Below are positions 25,964-34,894 of a stretch of DNA of 64,000 nt, piece after piece. The stretch's first letter is position 1. Each line of letters begins with the position of its first letter. The translations under genes were made by a program, and so were the position numbers. The DNA lies in assembly GCA_963669435.1 (NCBI GenBank), contig OY770025.1, forward strand, positions 620,001 to 684,000. The letters run 5' to 3'. The notes below the pieces were generated by a model. The model did no database searches. It was not told where the DNA came from and was given only the letters and a program-made list of their open reading frames with translations. Source of the DNA: CALJFL01 sp963669435 (GTDB lineage: Bacteria > Pseudomonadota > Gammaproteobacteria > Pseudomonadales > Halieaceae).

Positions 25964-27408
25964 TGCAATGGGAAACCGTTATTGGGCTCGAGGTGCACCT
26001 GCAACTCGCCACCCAGTCAAAAATTTTCTCGGGCTCTTCGACGCAATTTGGCGCCGAGCCAAATACCCAGGCAAGCGCGGTTGACCTGGCCATGCCAGGT
26101 ATGCTGCCGGTACTGAATACCAGGGCCGTGCAGTATGCCGTTTTGTTTGGCCTCGGAATCGGGGCTGAAATTGGCAAACGCTCCGTCTTCGATCGCAAGA
26201 ACTACTTTTACCCGGATTTGCCCAAGGGATACCAGATCAGCCAGTTTGACGAACCGATTGTCGGCCGCGGCGTGTTTGAGATACAGATGGAGGATGGCAG
26301 CACCCGCGAAATTGGCATCACTCGCGCTCATCTCGAGGAGGATGCCGGTAAGTCACTGCACGAGGACTTTCACGGTCAGTCGGGTATTGACCTTAACCGG
26401 GCCGGCACCCCGCTGCTGGAAATCGTATCTGAGCCCGATATTCGCAGCGCCGCGGAGGCGGTCGCTTACCTGAAGGCATTACATAGCCTGGTCACGTACC
26501 TGGGCATCTCCGACGGCAATATGGCCGAGGGCTCCATGCGCTGTGACATCAATCTGTCTTTGCGCCCCAGGGGTAGCGACACCCTGGGAACAAGGGCCGA
26601 GATCAAGAACGTAAATTCCTTTCGTTTTGTCGAGAAGGCCATCAAGCACGAGATCGAACGACAGGCAGACATTCTTGAAGATGGTGGTAGCGTAGTGCAG
26701 GAAACCCGGCTTTACGATGCCGACCGCAACGAAACCCGACCCATGCGCAGCAAGGAAGTGGCCAATGATTACCGCTACTTCCCCGAACCCGACCTGCTGC
26801 CGGTGGTGATCGACGATACGTATATTGAGGCACTGGCGGAAAAGCTCCCCGAACTGCCCACCCAAAAACGTAACCGCTTTATCGCCGACTATCAACTGAG
26901 CGCCTATGACGCGGGCGTACTCGCCGCCAGTCGCGACCTGGCAGACTATTATGAGTCCGTTGTCAGCCACTGTGGCGACGCCAAGATTGCAGCAAACTGG
27001 GTGCAGTCGGAATTATTGGGGCAACTCAACAAGGCTGATGTTGAGCTAGCTGACTGTCCGGTAAGCGCTGAGCACCTGGCGGGGCTGATCAGCCGTATAC
27101 TGGATAACAGCATTTCCGGAAAGATCGCCAAGCAGGTGTTTGAAGCCATGTGGCAGGGCGAAGGCGACGCAGACGCTATCATCGAGTCTCGCGGACTTAA
27201 ACAGGTGAGCGACAGCTCCGAGTTGGAGAGCATGGTCGATACCGTGATCGAGGATAACGGTGATCAGGTCGCGCAATACCGGGCCGCCGACGAGGGCAAA
27301 CGGAAAAAACTGATCGGATTCTTTGTCGGGCAAATCATGAAGGCATCGCGTGGCCAGGCAAACCCGCAAATGGTAAATAAACTCCTGGCTGAAAAGTTAA
27401 ACGGATAA
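25963..27408 (+). CDS. gatB: Aspartyl/glutamyl-tRNA amidotransferase subunit B
   Basis: Activates the misacylated tRNA carboxyl group with ATP and transfers ammonia channelled from GatA. The 481 residues start with WETVIGLEVHLQLATQSKIF, contain FYPDLPKGYQISQ and DLNRAGTPLLEIVSEPD, and end with the YqeY-like tail domain (about 330-480). Retention of GatCAB beside a standard tRNA-Gln gene fits indirect Gln- and/or Asn-tRNA formation; which one cannot be told from this window. Confidence 0.98.
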   Translation: MQWETVIGLEVHLQLATQSKIFSGSSTQFGAEPNTQASAVDLAMPGMLPVLNTRAVQYAVLFGLGIGAEIGKRSVFDRKNYFYPDLPKGYQISQFDEPIVGRGVFEIQMEDGSTREIGITRAHLEEDAGKSLHEDFHGQSGIDLNRAGTPLLEIVSEPDIRSAAEAVAYLKALHSLVTYLGISDGNMAEGSMRCDINLSLRPRGSDTLGTRAEIKNVNSFRFVEKAIKHEIERQADILEDGGSVVQETRLYDADRNETRPMRSKEVANDYRYFPEPDLLPVVIDDTYIEALAEKLPELPTQKRNRFIADYQLSAYDAGVLAASRDLADYYESVVSHCGDAKIAANWVQSELLGQLNKADVELADCPVSAEHLAGLISRILDNSISGKIAKQVFEAMWQGEGDADAIIESRGLKQVSDSSELESMVDTVIEDNGDQVAQYRAADEGKRKKLIGFFVGQIMKASRGQANPQMVNKLLAEKLNG

Positions 27409-27425
27409 GGTGAGGCCGCAAGGCT

Positions 27426-27716
27426 ATGAAAAAAGATAAAGAGAAGGTACTGGACGAGGTCTGGACCGAGGATCACATCAGGACGTTCTTATCGGTGCGA
27501 CCCCACGACGGCAGTGACGAGGATTTCCACATGCTGTTAAAGGCTTACCAAAGTATGCGGGCTGATGATTTCAGGATATTCCTGGGGTTCTTCAACGAAG
27601 AGTCACGCAACATCAATGCCGCCGGCAAGGATGGCCAAACGGTACTGGATATCGTCAGTACGCATCGTCATGGTGTGCCTTATGCCGAGCTGCTGCGCGC
27701 CGCCGGCGCGTCCTAG
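27426..27716 (+). CDS. Conserved hypothetical protein, PA4642 family
   Basis: The 96-residue soluble protein resembles Pseudomonas PA4642-family proteins: MKKDKEKV at the start, then FHMLLKAYQSMRADDFRIFL and a GQTVLDIVSTHRHGVPYAELL end. No function is known to me. The pattern of two short helical repeats recalls an ankyrin-like unit (INAAGKDGQTVLDIV). It follows gatB by 17 bases and probably shares its transcript, and it overlaps the convergent smr gene by 4 bases. Confidence 0.75.
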   Translation: MKKDKEKVLDEVWTEDHIRTFLSVRPHDGSDEDFHMLLKAYQSMRADDFRIFLGFFNEESRNINAAGKDGQTVLDIVSTHRHGVPYAELLRAAGAS

Positions 27717-28327
27717 GACGCGATAGCGAGCCTAATCGAAAGGCACCCGTCCCGATTGAGTCGCTCGCGGTTCTCCCGCTTCTTCTCCTCACTCTTTCGC
27801 AGCAAGCAGTACACCGCGCCCGTACCCCCGTGTTGCGGTTGCGCACTGTGAAACGCCTGCACCACCTCGAGGTCGCGCAACCAGCGATCCGCGCAACCCT
27901 TCAATACCGAGCTGCGCTCCTGGTCGGCACGACTTTCACCCTTGCCATGCACGAGCAATACGCTGCGCAGCCCCAGGGCATGACTATCGGAGATAAACGC
28001 AAACAGCTCACGTCGCGCTCGCTTTACCGTCATCCTGTGCAGGTCAAGCCTGGCTTCGATTTCGTAGCGACCCTGTTTCAGCTTCCGAAATACACCGTGC
28101 TGGATACCAGGGCGCTTGAAATCGAGCACAAACCACGGGTCAAGAGGCTCAATGCCCTCCTCCTGCAATGGATTGCGGTCGGACTCATCCTGCTCTACCG
28201 CGGACTGGCGGCGGTGGGCGAGGGAAGGGTCTGACTTGTCCGCGTTACGCCCACGACTAACCCGTGAAGCACGCTTCAGCGGCGTCACATCCGCCATTTC
28301 TGTCTGGAACAGGTCGTCGTCGTTCAT
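27713..28327 (-). CDS. Smr-domain protein (SmrA/YdaL-like)
   Basis: 204-residue protein with a C-terminal Smr (small MutS-related) domain of about 80 residues. Motifs are LDLHRMTVKRARREL (about 94-108), VLLVHGKG and AQPQHGGTGAVYCLLR. Smr domains cut DNA or RNA at branched structures or colliding ribosomes; in related SmrB the LDLH and HGxG motifs are catalytic. The N-terminal part is polar and probably disordered up to about residue 60. Which Smr subgroup it belongs to is uncertain. Confidence 0.85.
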   Translation of the reverse strand: MNDDDLFQTEMADVTPLKRASRVSRGRNADKSDPSLAHRRQSAVEQDESDRNPLQEEGIEPLDPWFVLDFKRPGIQHGVFRKLKQGRYEIEARLDLHRMTVKRARRELFAFISDSHALGLRSVLLVHGKGESRADQERSSVLKGCADRWLRDLEVVQAFHSAQPQHGGTGAVYCLLRKSEEKKRENRERLNRDGCLSIRLAIAS

Positions 28328-28404
28328 GAATCAGTTGTAAGGCAATTAACGGCGCACGCAAATCCCGCTGGCGCTTACACTCGGGTATTATAAAGCGATA
28401 ATCG

Positions 28405-28665
28405 ATGTCAGCGGATAGTATTGTGTCGCAATCTGAAAGCCATCTGGCAACAACTTGCCCCCTGTGCGGAGGCAGCAACCGGTGCGCCATCGCAGCGGGG
28501 CTTCCAGCCGCAGGCTGTTGGTGTATGGATCGGGAAATTGACGCAGGCGCACTGGCTAACATCCCCACCGATACGGTGGGCAAGCGCTGTCTATGCCCGC
28601 AGTGCGCAGCAGGTATGGGAGCAGGTTCGGGAGTAAGTGAGGGAGAAAGCTCAAATGCAGGGTAA
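28405..28665 (+). CDS. Cysteine-rich CWC family protein
   Basis: Up to 86 residues with the CWC pattern: CPLCGGSNRCAIAAG, then a central CWC (residues 38-40) and a late CLCPQCAAG. The cysteines suggest metal (probably zinc) binding. The ATG at 28405 follows directly after a TATAA-like stretch, so translation may begin at the in-frame GTG at 28423. Its last 11 bases overlap the start of the CysZ-like gene, implying coupled translation. No function is known. Confidence 0.7.
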   Translation: MSADSIVSQSESHLATTCPLCGGSNRCAIAAGLPAAGCWCMDREIDAGALANIPTDTVGKRCLCPQCAAGMGAGSGVSEGESSNAG

Positions 28666-29392
28666 TGTCGTTACGGGCGCAGGTTACGTCATGCGGGGGG
28701 CTAAAATGCTTACCCATCCCTCACTGCGTCTTTTTGTCCTCATTCCGCTGCTGGTGAACGTGTTGATCTTCGCCACGCTGATCGGCTTTGGGCTGGGCTA
28801 TATTGTCGACTTTGTCGACCGATGGCTGGACTGGTTACCGGAGTGGTTGAACTTTCTGGAGTGGATACTGTGGCCGCTTGTTGGTCTGGCCGTCAGCCTG
28901 ACTACGGGCTACCTGTTCACCGCAGTTGCGCTCATCATCGCCTCGCCGTTCAATGCCCTGCTGGCTGAAAAGGCCGAAGAACTGATCACCGGCAAACCGG
29001 TGGACTCTCTCGAGGGCCTGGGCCCGGCGCTCATGGCACTGCCACGGGGTATTCTCCGTGAACTGGCAAAGCTGGTGTACTACGTGCCCATGGCGTTGTT
29101 TGTACTGCTGATGACCCTGGTGCCCGTCGTCAACCTGGTGGCGCCGTTTCTGTGGTTCCTGCTGGGAGCCTGGATGATGAGCTTGCAGTTTCTCGACTAC
29201 CCCATGGACAACCATCAGCTCAGTTTCAATGACGTCAAGGAAGCCGCTCGTAGCCGACGCTTGAGCAGCATGGGATTCGGCGGCCTGGTGGCCCTGTGCG
29301 CCAGCATCCCTCTTGTGAACTTTTTTGTGGTGCCCTCAGCGGTGGTGGCAGCGACCCTGTTGTGGTGTGAGGAACTTGCAGAAACGCGCTAG
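28655..29392 (+). CDS. cysZ: CysZ-like membrane protein (EI24 domain)
   Basis: Inner-membrane protein of 245 residues with about four hydrophobic segments. The C-terminal FLDYPMDNHQLSFNDVKE and LVNFFVVPSAVVAATLLW are typical of CysZ, the sulfate uptake channel for cysteine synthesis. The ATG at 28655 follows GGAGA by about nine bases; an earlier in-frame start at 28637 lacks support. No other cys gene is nearby, so substrate is by homology only. Confidence 0.85.
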   Translation: MQGNVVTGAGYVMRGAKMLTHPSLRLFVLIPLLVNVLIFATLIGFGLGYIVDFVDRWLDWLPEWLNFLEWILWPLVGLAVSLTTGYLFTAVALIIASPFNALLAEKAEELITGKPVDSLEGLGPALMALPRGILRELAKLVYYVPMALFVLLMTLVPVVNLVAPFLWFLLGAWMMSLQFLDYPMDNHQLSFNDVKEAARSRRLSSMGFGGLVALCASIPLVNFFVVPSAVVAATLLWCEELAETR

Positions 29393-29396
29393 CGCC

Positions 29397-30803
29397 TCAG
29401 GACAGCAGTTCCTCAGGCGGGTGGGTGCACTCGAGGCGGTCGCCCAGTAACGCCTCAATATCCGGCAGCAGGAAGGCGTCGTCCTCACTGGCAAAGCTGA
29501 TCGAAGTACCCGTGGCCCCCGCGCGTCCGGTTCGACCAATGCGATGCACGTAATCCTCGGGATCTTCCGGCAGGTTGTAGTTCACCACATGGCTCACCCC
29601 GTTGACGTGGATACCGCGGCCGGCAACATCGGTTGCCACCAGCACTTTGATACGTCCTTCCTTGAATTGCTCCAGGGTTTTGGTGCGCTTGGCCTGGGGA
29701 ATCTCTCCCGAAAGAATGCCACAGGAGACCCCTGCGCGTCGTAAACGTTCGTGCAGGCGCCGAACCTGGTCGCGCCGATTAGCAAACACGATCACGCTGT
29801 TTGCCTCGGGGCTGCGCACCAGGTTGTTGAGTACCCGGTAGCGCTGCTCGCTACTCACAAGGTAAACCTTCTGATCGACCGAATCGGTAGCGACGTTCTC
29901 TGGCTCGATTTCCACGGTCACCGGCTCATAAGTCCACTGCTGCGACAGGTTGATAATGTCCTGGGTGAAGGTGGCTGAAAACAGCAGGGTCTGCCGATCT
30001 TCCTTGCGCGGTGTCGCGCGGACAATGCGCTTGACCTGTGGTATGAAGCCCATGTCCAGCATGCGATCCGCCTCATCCAGTACCAGGAATTCAACGCGAT
30101 CCAGGAACAGGTCCCGACGCCCCATAAAATCGAGCAGGCGTCCCGGCGTTGCCACCACCAGATCCACCACCACATTATTGAGTCGATTCAACTGCTTCTG
30201 GTAATCCATACCGCCGATCAGGGTCGCCACCTGCAATCCAGTGTGCTTGGCCAGGTCTTCGGCGTCGGCAGCGATCTGCATAACCAGTTCCCGGGTTGGC
30301 GCAATTACCAGCCCCCGCGGTTCCCCCAGGAATCGCTCGCCCTCGATGGGATGCTGGAGCATGTCGTTAAACAAGGTAATGAGGAAAGCGGCTGTTTTAC
30401 CGGTACCCGTCTGGGCTTTACCAATAGCATCGTGGCCCTGCAGGCAGTGCGGTAACACCGAGGCCTGGATCGGCGAGCAGTATTGAAAGCCCAGGTCGGC
30501 AATGCCGTGCATCAACTCATCGCGCAAGCCGAGATCGTGAAAACGCGTTTGACCCTCCTGGGGTTCGACCTGGAACTGATCCACAGTCCAGGCCGCCTTT
30601 GCGGGCGCGCGGTTATTGCGCCTGCCGCGCTTGCCTGACGAGGGTTTGTTGGATGCTTTCTTGTCGCTATCACGCTGCCCGCCCACATGGGCATTTCCGG
30701 CATTGCTGTGTGGCGTCGATTGCTTCTGCGCAGGTGCCGCCTGGGGGCTATCCTTGGGCGCGTCGCCCTTGCCGGAGAAGCGCCCCACGATGTTCTTGAT
30801 CAA
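29397..30803 (-). CDS. rhlB: ATP-dependent RNA helicase RhlB
   Basis: DEAD-box RNA helicase of 468 residues, a degradosome partner of RNase E in enterics. A basic, low-complexity N-terminal extension (about 1-85) precedes the core: Q motif, AQTGTGKT, PTREL, LDEADRMLDMGF, FSATF, and HRIGRTGRAG. The start codon is TTG at 30803, six bases after AGGATC. The long N-terminal tail is as in Pseudomonas RhlB rather than the short enteric form. It converges on cysZ with a 4-base gap. Confidence 0.9.
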   Translation of the reverse strand: MIKNIVGRFSGKGDAPKDSPQAAPAQKQSTPHSNAGNAHVGGQRDSDKKASNKPSSGKRGRRNNRAPAKAAWTVDQFQVEPQEGQTRFHDLGLRDELMHGIADLGFQYCSPIQASVLPHCLQGHDAIGKAQTGTGKTAAFLITLFNDMLQHPIEGERFLGEPRGLVIAPTRELVMQIAADAEDLAKHTGLQVATLIGGMDYQKQLNRLNNVVVDLVVATPGRLLDFMGRRDLFLDRVEFLVLDEADRMLDMGFIPQVKRIVRATPRKEDRQTLLFSATFTQDIINLSQQWTYEPVTVEIEPENVATDSVDQKVYLVSSEQRYRVLNNLVRSPEANSVIVFANRRDQVRRLHERLRRAGVSCGILSGEIPQAKRTKTLEQFKEGRIKVLVATDVAGRGIHVNGVSHVVNYNLPEDPEDYVHRIGRTGRAGATGTSISFASEDDAFLLPDIEALLGDRLECTHPPEELLS

Positions 30804-31110
30804 AATAGATCCTGTTACTGGTCAAAAAGCGCGCTAGTTTAGCATCTTTGGACGGTGAAAGGTGGAGTTAGATACCGGCAACCGGCAGGGCGTGAAGCGC
30901 GGAAATTACTTGCCTGCGCAGTACGCAACACCCGGGAAGCAGTCTGCTGCAGCTTATAGGCGAGAGCCGGGGTATCTGGCGCATAGACCGTCTATGCCGC
31001 CACGGTCACCGTTTTGCCGGGGCAACCTCATTAAGCGCGGCGACCGACAAAACGCACCAGGATAAGCCGCTGCCAGAATCAGCGGCTCAGGGACACCCTG
31101 GAATCGAATC
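30804..31110. other. 307-base gap between rhlB and the larger doxX gene
   Basis: No convincing gene. A 67-codon plus-strand frame (30862-31065) has neither homology nor a ribosome site. One 8-bp stem, AGCCGCTG/CAGCGGCT (31065-31072 and 31080-31087, loop 7), lies downstream of doxX on the minus strand but lacks a U tract. Confidence 0.5.
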
Positions 31111-31701
31111 TCAGTTCCGGGAAGGAAACACCTTTGACAGGAAGTAATCTGCGCTGACGTAACGCCCGCCACCGGTGAACAGCAGACTCAACAGCATAAT
31201 CAGGTAGGTTACTGCAAATTCAATGCCGTTATTGAGGATAACAAAGCTTCCTTTTTCAGTAAGCCAGCTGTAGTTACCGTGCTCGCGCAAGATGTCCTTC
31301 GCTGCCCCCAGGCGCACGGCGACATCCTGGGCACTGGAGTCCGCAATCGCGGCCCAACCATTGGGCCAATGTACGGCAAAAATTGCCACCAACATGGTTA
31401 TGATGAGCGGAATGGATATCCAGCGGGTTGCCAGGCCAATCAACAGTAGCAGGGCTCCGATAGCCTCCGTGTAGGCGGCCAGATAAGCCATCACGGTGGG
31501 AAATGGTAGGCCCAACCCCCAGTCGGGGTTGCCGAACCAGTCTATGGTGCTGTCCATGTGACTGATCTTCTGGGTGCCGGCCATCCAAAACGGTACAAAA
31601 AGATAGATGCGCAGTGCCAACGGTGCCAGCCCGTCGAGGTGCTGCAAGCGAGGGAAAATCATCCCGTGAATACTGTGGTAAATCCCTACCAATGCGTTCA
31701 T
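31111..31701 (-). CDS. DoxX-family membrane protein (long form)
   Basis: 196-residue DoxX-type protein with four hydrophobic segments; LRIYLFVPFWMAGTQKI, YTEAIGALLLLIGLATRW and IITMLVAIFAVHWPNGW are typical. The ATG at 31701 follows AAGGAC by eight bases; the frame is open for 28 codons upstream. An insertion of about 50 residues after the third segment makes it longer than the second DoxX at 51500-51973. DoxX proteins are tied to redox or thiosulfate metabolism, but this one has no informative neighbours. Confidence 0.8.
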   Translation of the reverse strand: MNALVGIYHSIHGMIFPRLQHLDGLAPLALRIYLFVPFWMAGTQKISHMDSTIDWFGNPDWGLGLPFPTVMAYLAAYTEAIGALLLLIGLATRWISIPLIITMLVAIFAVHWPNGWAAIADSSAQDVAVRLGAAKDILREHGNYSWLTEKGSFVILNNGIEFAVTYLIMLLSLLFTGGGRYVSADYFLSKVFPSRN

Positions 31702-31879
31702 GTGTTTGTCCTTGTAGTTTCGCGTACGAGCTGAGACAGTAACTGTGGCAAAAAGTTTTGGTGAAGAATTTACCGTTGCAATCAATCATAGTTCACTCTG
31801 CAAGCCCTGACAGTTTTCAATCGATCCCGGGACTCCACGACAGCTCGATGCCCTGCCCGGATCACGGTGCCTCAATGCC

Positions 31880-33283
31880 ATGCCATTAGACACGGAGTCG
31901 ACAACGGGCACCTACCGCCGTGAGAGCGCAGCCCTGTTTCGGATCGCCGGACCCATGTTTGTCGCCCAGATGGCGCAAATGGGCACCGGCGTCGTCGACA
32001 CCATAATGGCGGGCAACTACAGTGCGGTGGACCTGGCGGCAATCGCCATCGGTTACAACATCTGGCTGCCGATATACCTGCTGTTTATCGGGGTGATGCT
32101 GGGCACCACGGCAATCGTTGCACAGGATTTTGGCGCCGGCAGGATTGAACAGATTCGCAATGCGTTACCGCAGGCATTGTGGCTCGCCCTGGCCCTGGGG
32201 CTCGCTGCCGCACCATTGTGCTACTTTGCCGGCCCGCTGCTGGAATTGATGGCTCTGGATGACACCACTTACGGCAAGAGCCTGGCTTACCTGCAGGCCG
32301 TTGCCTTTGGCATCCCCGCCGCGGCCTTGTTCCAGGCACTGCGCTGTCATACCCAGGGTGTTGGCATCATGCGACCCTTTGCGATCGCCTCGGTCATTGG
32401 ATTCATCGCCAATATTCCACTCAATTACGCCTTCATTTACGGCAAGTGGGGAGCGCCGGAATTGGGCGCAGCTGGCTGTGGCTGGGCTACTGCCATTTCC
32501 ATGTGGCTGGGGCCCGTGCTAATCGCTTTTTACATCGTGCGCGCGGAAGCACTCAAGCCCTACTTGCCACCCCTGCGCTGGGCACGACCCCAGTGGGCAG
32601 TGATGGGAGAAATCTCGCGCATCGGAATTCCCATGGGTCTCACTTTTTTTCTGGAAGTGGCAGTGTTTTCCCTCATTTCACTGCTGATTGCCACCCTCGG
32701 TAACGTCGCCATTGCCGCCCACCAGATAGCCTTCAACATCTGGGATGTGGCCTATATGCCGTTGATCAGCATTGGCTCCGCCATGGCCACCCGCATGGGT
32801 CACGCGATCGGGGCCGGAGACAAACCGGGCGTGTTGCTGGCCGCCCGCTGCGGCACGCTTATCACCCTGGCCATTGCCCTGTTGACCATGCTGCTTCTGT
32901 TCACAGCACCCCAGGCAATTATTCGTGTCTACACCGATGACGCCGATATCATGCTGCTGGCCCTGGCACTGATCAGGCTGGCAGCCCTGTTCATCCTTAT
33001 CGATGCCTGCCAGGTGGCGGCGTCATTCTGCCTGCGGGCTTACAAGGATACGCGGTACCCGTTCCTGGTCATGTGCATTGCCTATTGGATGATAACCCTG
33101 CCGCTGGGGTACTGGCTGGGACTGGTGATCACCGACGATCCAACCATGGGAACCGTGGGATTCTGGAAAGCGATGATTCTGGGTATCGCCATTGCTGCGG
33201 TGTTGGTTGTGACTCGCGTGTGGCTGACGCTGAAAAAGCCTCTACCCAAACCTGATAAACAGGCTGCCGAAATGCCTGCCTGA
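31880..33283 (+). CDS. norM: MATE-family multidrug/sodium efflux pump (NorM-like)
   Basis: Twelve-segment cation-coupled exporter of 467 residues. Typical stretches are LFRIAGPMFVAQMAQMGTG, VDTIMAGNYSAVDLAAIAIG and, in the second half, IGIPMGLTFFLEVAVFSLI with NVAIAAHQIAFN. Acidic residues Asp41-equivalent (VDTIMAG) and those in the C lobe are the expected coupling sites. The N-terminal 20 residues are hydrophilic. The gene stands alone and converges with moeB. Confidence 0.9.
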   Translation: MPLDTESTTGTYRRESAALFRIAGPMFVAQMAQMGTGVVDTIMAGNYSAVDLAAIAIGYNIWLPIYLLFIGVMLGTTAIVAQDFGAGRIEQIRNALPQALWLALALGLAAAPLCYFAGPLLELMALDDTTYGKSLAYLQAVAFGIPAAALFQALRCHTQGVGIMRPFAIASVIGFIANIPLNYAFIYGKWGAPELGAAGCGWATAISMWLGPVLIAFYIVRAEALKPYLPPLRWARPQWAVMGEISRIGIPMGLTFFLEVAVFSLISLLIATLGNVAIAAHQIAFNIWDVAYMPLISIGSAMATRMGHAIGAGDKPGVLLAARCGTLITLAIALLTMLLLFTAPQAIIRVYTDDADIMLLALALIRLAALFILIDACQVAASFCLRAYKDTRYPFLVMCIAYWMITLPLGYWLGLVITDDPTMGTVGFWKAMILGIAIAAVLVVTRVWLTLKKPLPKPDKQAAEMPA

Positions 33284-33313
33284 TCGCCGAGCTGGCTACG
33301 GTATTAACACAGC

Positions 33314-34069
33314 TTAGGAGCCAGAACCCGAACAGTCAGGACAATCGGCGCGCCTGGGTAGGTCGAGGCGTTGCACGTCCATGGTGCGCAAGTCCATCAT
33401 CAATAGCCTGCCACGCAGGGGCTCGCCAAAGCCGGTCAGGTACTTGATGGCTTCCAACGCCTGCATGGAACCCAACACGCCGACGACCGGTGCCAGCACC
33501 CCGCTTTGACTACAACTCAGTGCCGTTTCGGACTGCGCCTCGGGATAAAGACAACGGTAGCAAGGCCCACCGGCCGCCGGGTGAAACACCGATAGCTGTC
33601 CCTCGGTGCGCACTGCCGCGGCCGAAACCAGCGGTAGCTCGGCGGCGATACAGGCGCGATTCAGCGCGTAACGTATCGGGTAGTTATCGCTGGCGTCCAC
33701 CACCAGGTCGACACCATTCAACAATTCGGGCAGGTCTGCGTCCGTCAGCTTATGGTCAATGACCTCAACCTGGATATCGCCATTCAGGGAACGCACGGCT
33801 GCAGCGGCCGAGTGAGCTTTGTTGGCGCCCACATCAACCTCAGCATGGGCTATCTGGCGTTGCAGGTTGCTAAGGTCGACCTCATCGCCATCCGCCAACA
33901 CCAATTTGCCGACGCCGGCGGCCGCCAGATAAAGCGCAGCGGGACTGCCCAGACCGCCGAGTCCTACAATCAATACCGCCGCAGCCTGCAATGCCTCCTG
34001 CCCGGCGACGTCGAAGTCGTGCAGCAACAGTTGGCGGCTATAGCGGGCCAGTTGCTCATCACTCAGCAC
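33314..34069 (-). CDS. moeB: MoeB/ThiF-type adenylyltransferase
   Basis: E1-like enzyme that adenylates the C-terminal glycine of a ubiquitin-fold sulfur carrier, MoaD (molybdopterin) or ThiS. The 251 residues show GLGGLGSPAALYLAAAGVG, DGDEVDLSNLQRQI, a DASDN stretch and the zinc tetrad CYRC ... CPDC. The start is GTG at 34069, inside the end of prmC (11-base overlap). The hemA-prfA-prmC-moeB order is common in this class and favours MoeB/HesA over ThiF. Confidence 0.88.
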   Translation of the reverse strand: MLSDEQLARYSRQLLLHDFDVAGQEALQAAAVLIVGLGGLGSPAALYLAAAGVGKLVLADGDEVDLSNLQRQIAHAEVDVGANKAHSAAAAVRSLNGDIQVEVIDHKLTDADLPELLNGVDLVVDASDNYPIRYALNRACIAAELPLVSAAAVRTEGQLSVFHPAAGGPCYRCLYPEAQSETALSCSQSGVLAPVVGVLGSMQALEAIKYLTGFGEPLRGRLLMMDLRTMDVQRLDLPRRADCPDCSGSGS

Positions 34070-34892
34070 GGCAGCGCCCTCCAGTGACCCGCTCGTGATT
34101 CTGCAGGTCTCGCCGGGTGGTTACGGCGTTAAAACCCGCGTGCTCCAGTAACTCACGCACCTGCGGCCCCTGCTGGTAGCCATGCTCAATGAGCAACCAG
34201 CCACCGGGTTTCAGGTGTTCCGGCGCGGTAGCAACCAGTGTGCGGATGGCATCCAGGCCATCGGCGCCAGACACCAGTGCGCTTGCCGGTTCATAGCGCA
34301 GATCACCCCCACTTACATGCGCGTCACCGCTGGCAATGTAGGGTGGATTACTCACCACCAGGTCAAAGCGCTGCCCGCCCAATTGCGCAAACCAGTCGGA
34401 TTGCAGGCAAGACACCTGTTCCAGGCCCAGCGCAAGGCGATTGTGCTCCGCTAAAGCCAGGGCCGCTGAACTGACATCCGTTGCTATCACCTTCCAGGTC
34501 GCCCGTTCACTGGCCAGCGCAAGCGCAATAGCACCCGATCCCGTACCCAGGTCGACAACTTCGGCCTCGGTGGGCACAGGCAACTGCAGCGCCCATTCCA
34601 CCAGTGTTTCGGTATCCGGTCGCGGAATGAGCGTGTCTGGGCTGACCGCCAACGACAGCGACCAAAAATCGCGGCGACCGATCAGATACGCCACCGGCTG
34701 GCCCTGTCGGCGCCGCTCCAACAATGTTCGGTAGTGATCAAGCGCGGCATCTTCAAGCTCGCTTTCGGGCCAGGTGTATAGCCACGCTCGCGGTTTATCC
34801 AGGGTATGACAAAGCAGAATTTCAGCATCGCGCTGGGGGCTGTCGCCGGGCAAGTCCCGGGCCTCGCACAACACCTCGTTCACGGTAGGCAT
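34059..34892 (-). CDS. prmC: Release factor glutamine methyltransferase
   Basis: N5-methylates the GGQ glutamine of release factors RF1 and RF2. The 277 residues have an N-terminal helical domain, SAM motif DLGTGSG (114-120) and catalytic NPPY (182-185). It starts 2 bases after prfA, its substrate gene, and overlaps moeB. Confidence 0.97.
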   Translation of the reverse strand: MPTVNEVLCEARDLPGDSPQRDAEILLCHTLDKPRAWLYTWPESELEDAALDHYRTLLERRRQGQPVAYLIGRRDFWSLSLAVSPDTLIPRPDTETLVEWALQLPVPTEAEVVDLGTGSGAIALALASERATWKVIATDVSSAALALAEHNRLALGLEQVSCLQSDWFAQLGGQRFDLVVSNPPYIASGDAHVSGGDLRYEPASALVSGADGLDAIRTLVATAPEHLKPGGWLLIEHGYQQGPQVRELLEHAGFNAVTTRRDLQNHERVTGGRCRAE

Positions 34893-34894
34893 TA

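Noticed and set aside
31064..31088. 8-bp hairpin downstream of the larger doxX gene
   Set aside because: The stem is perfect but neither strand continues into a T run; terminator function is unsupported, so it is only mentioned in the gap entry.
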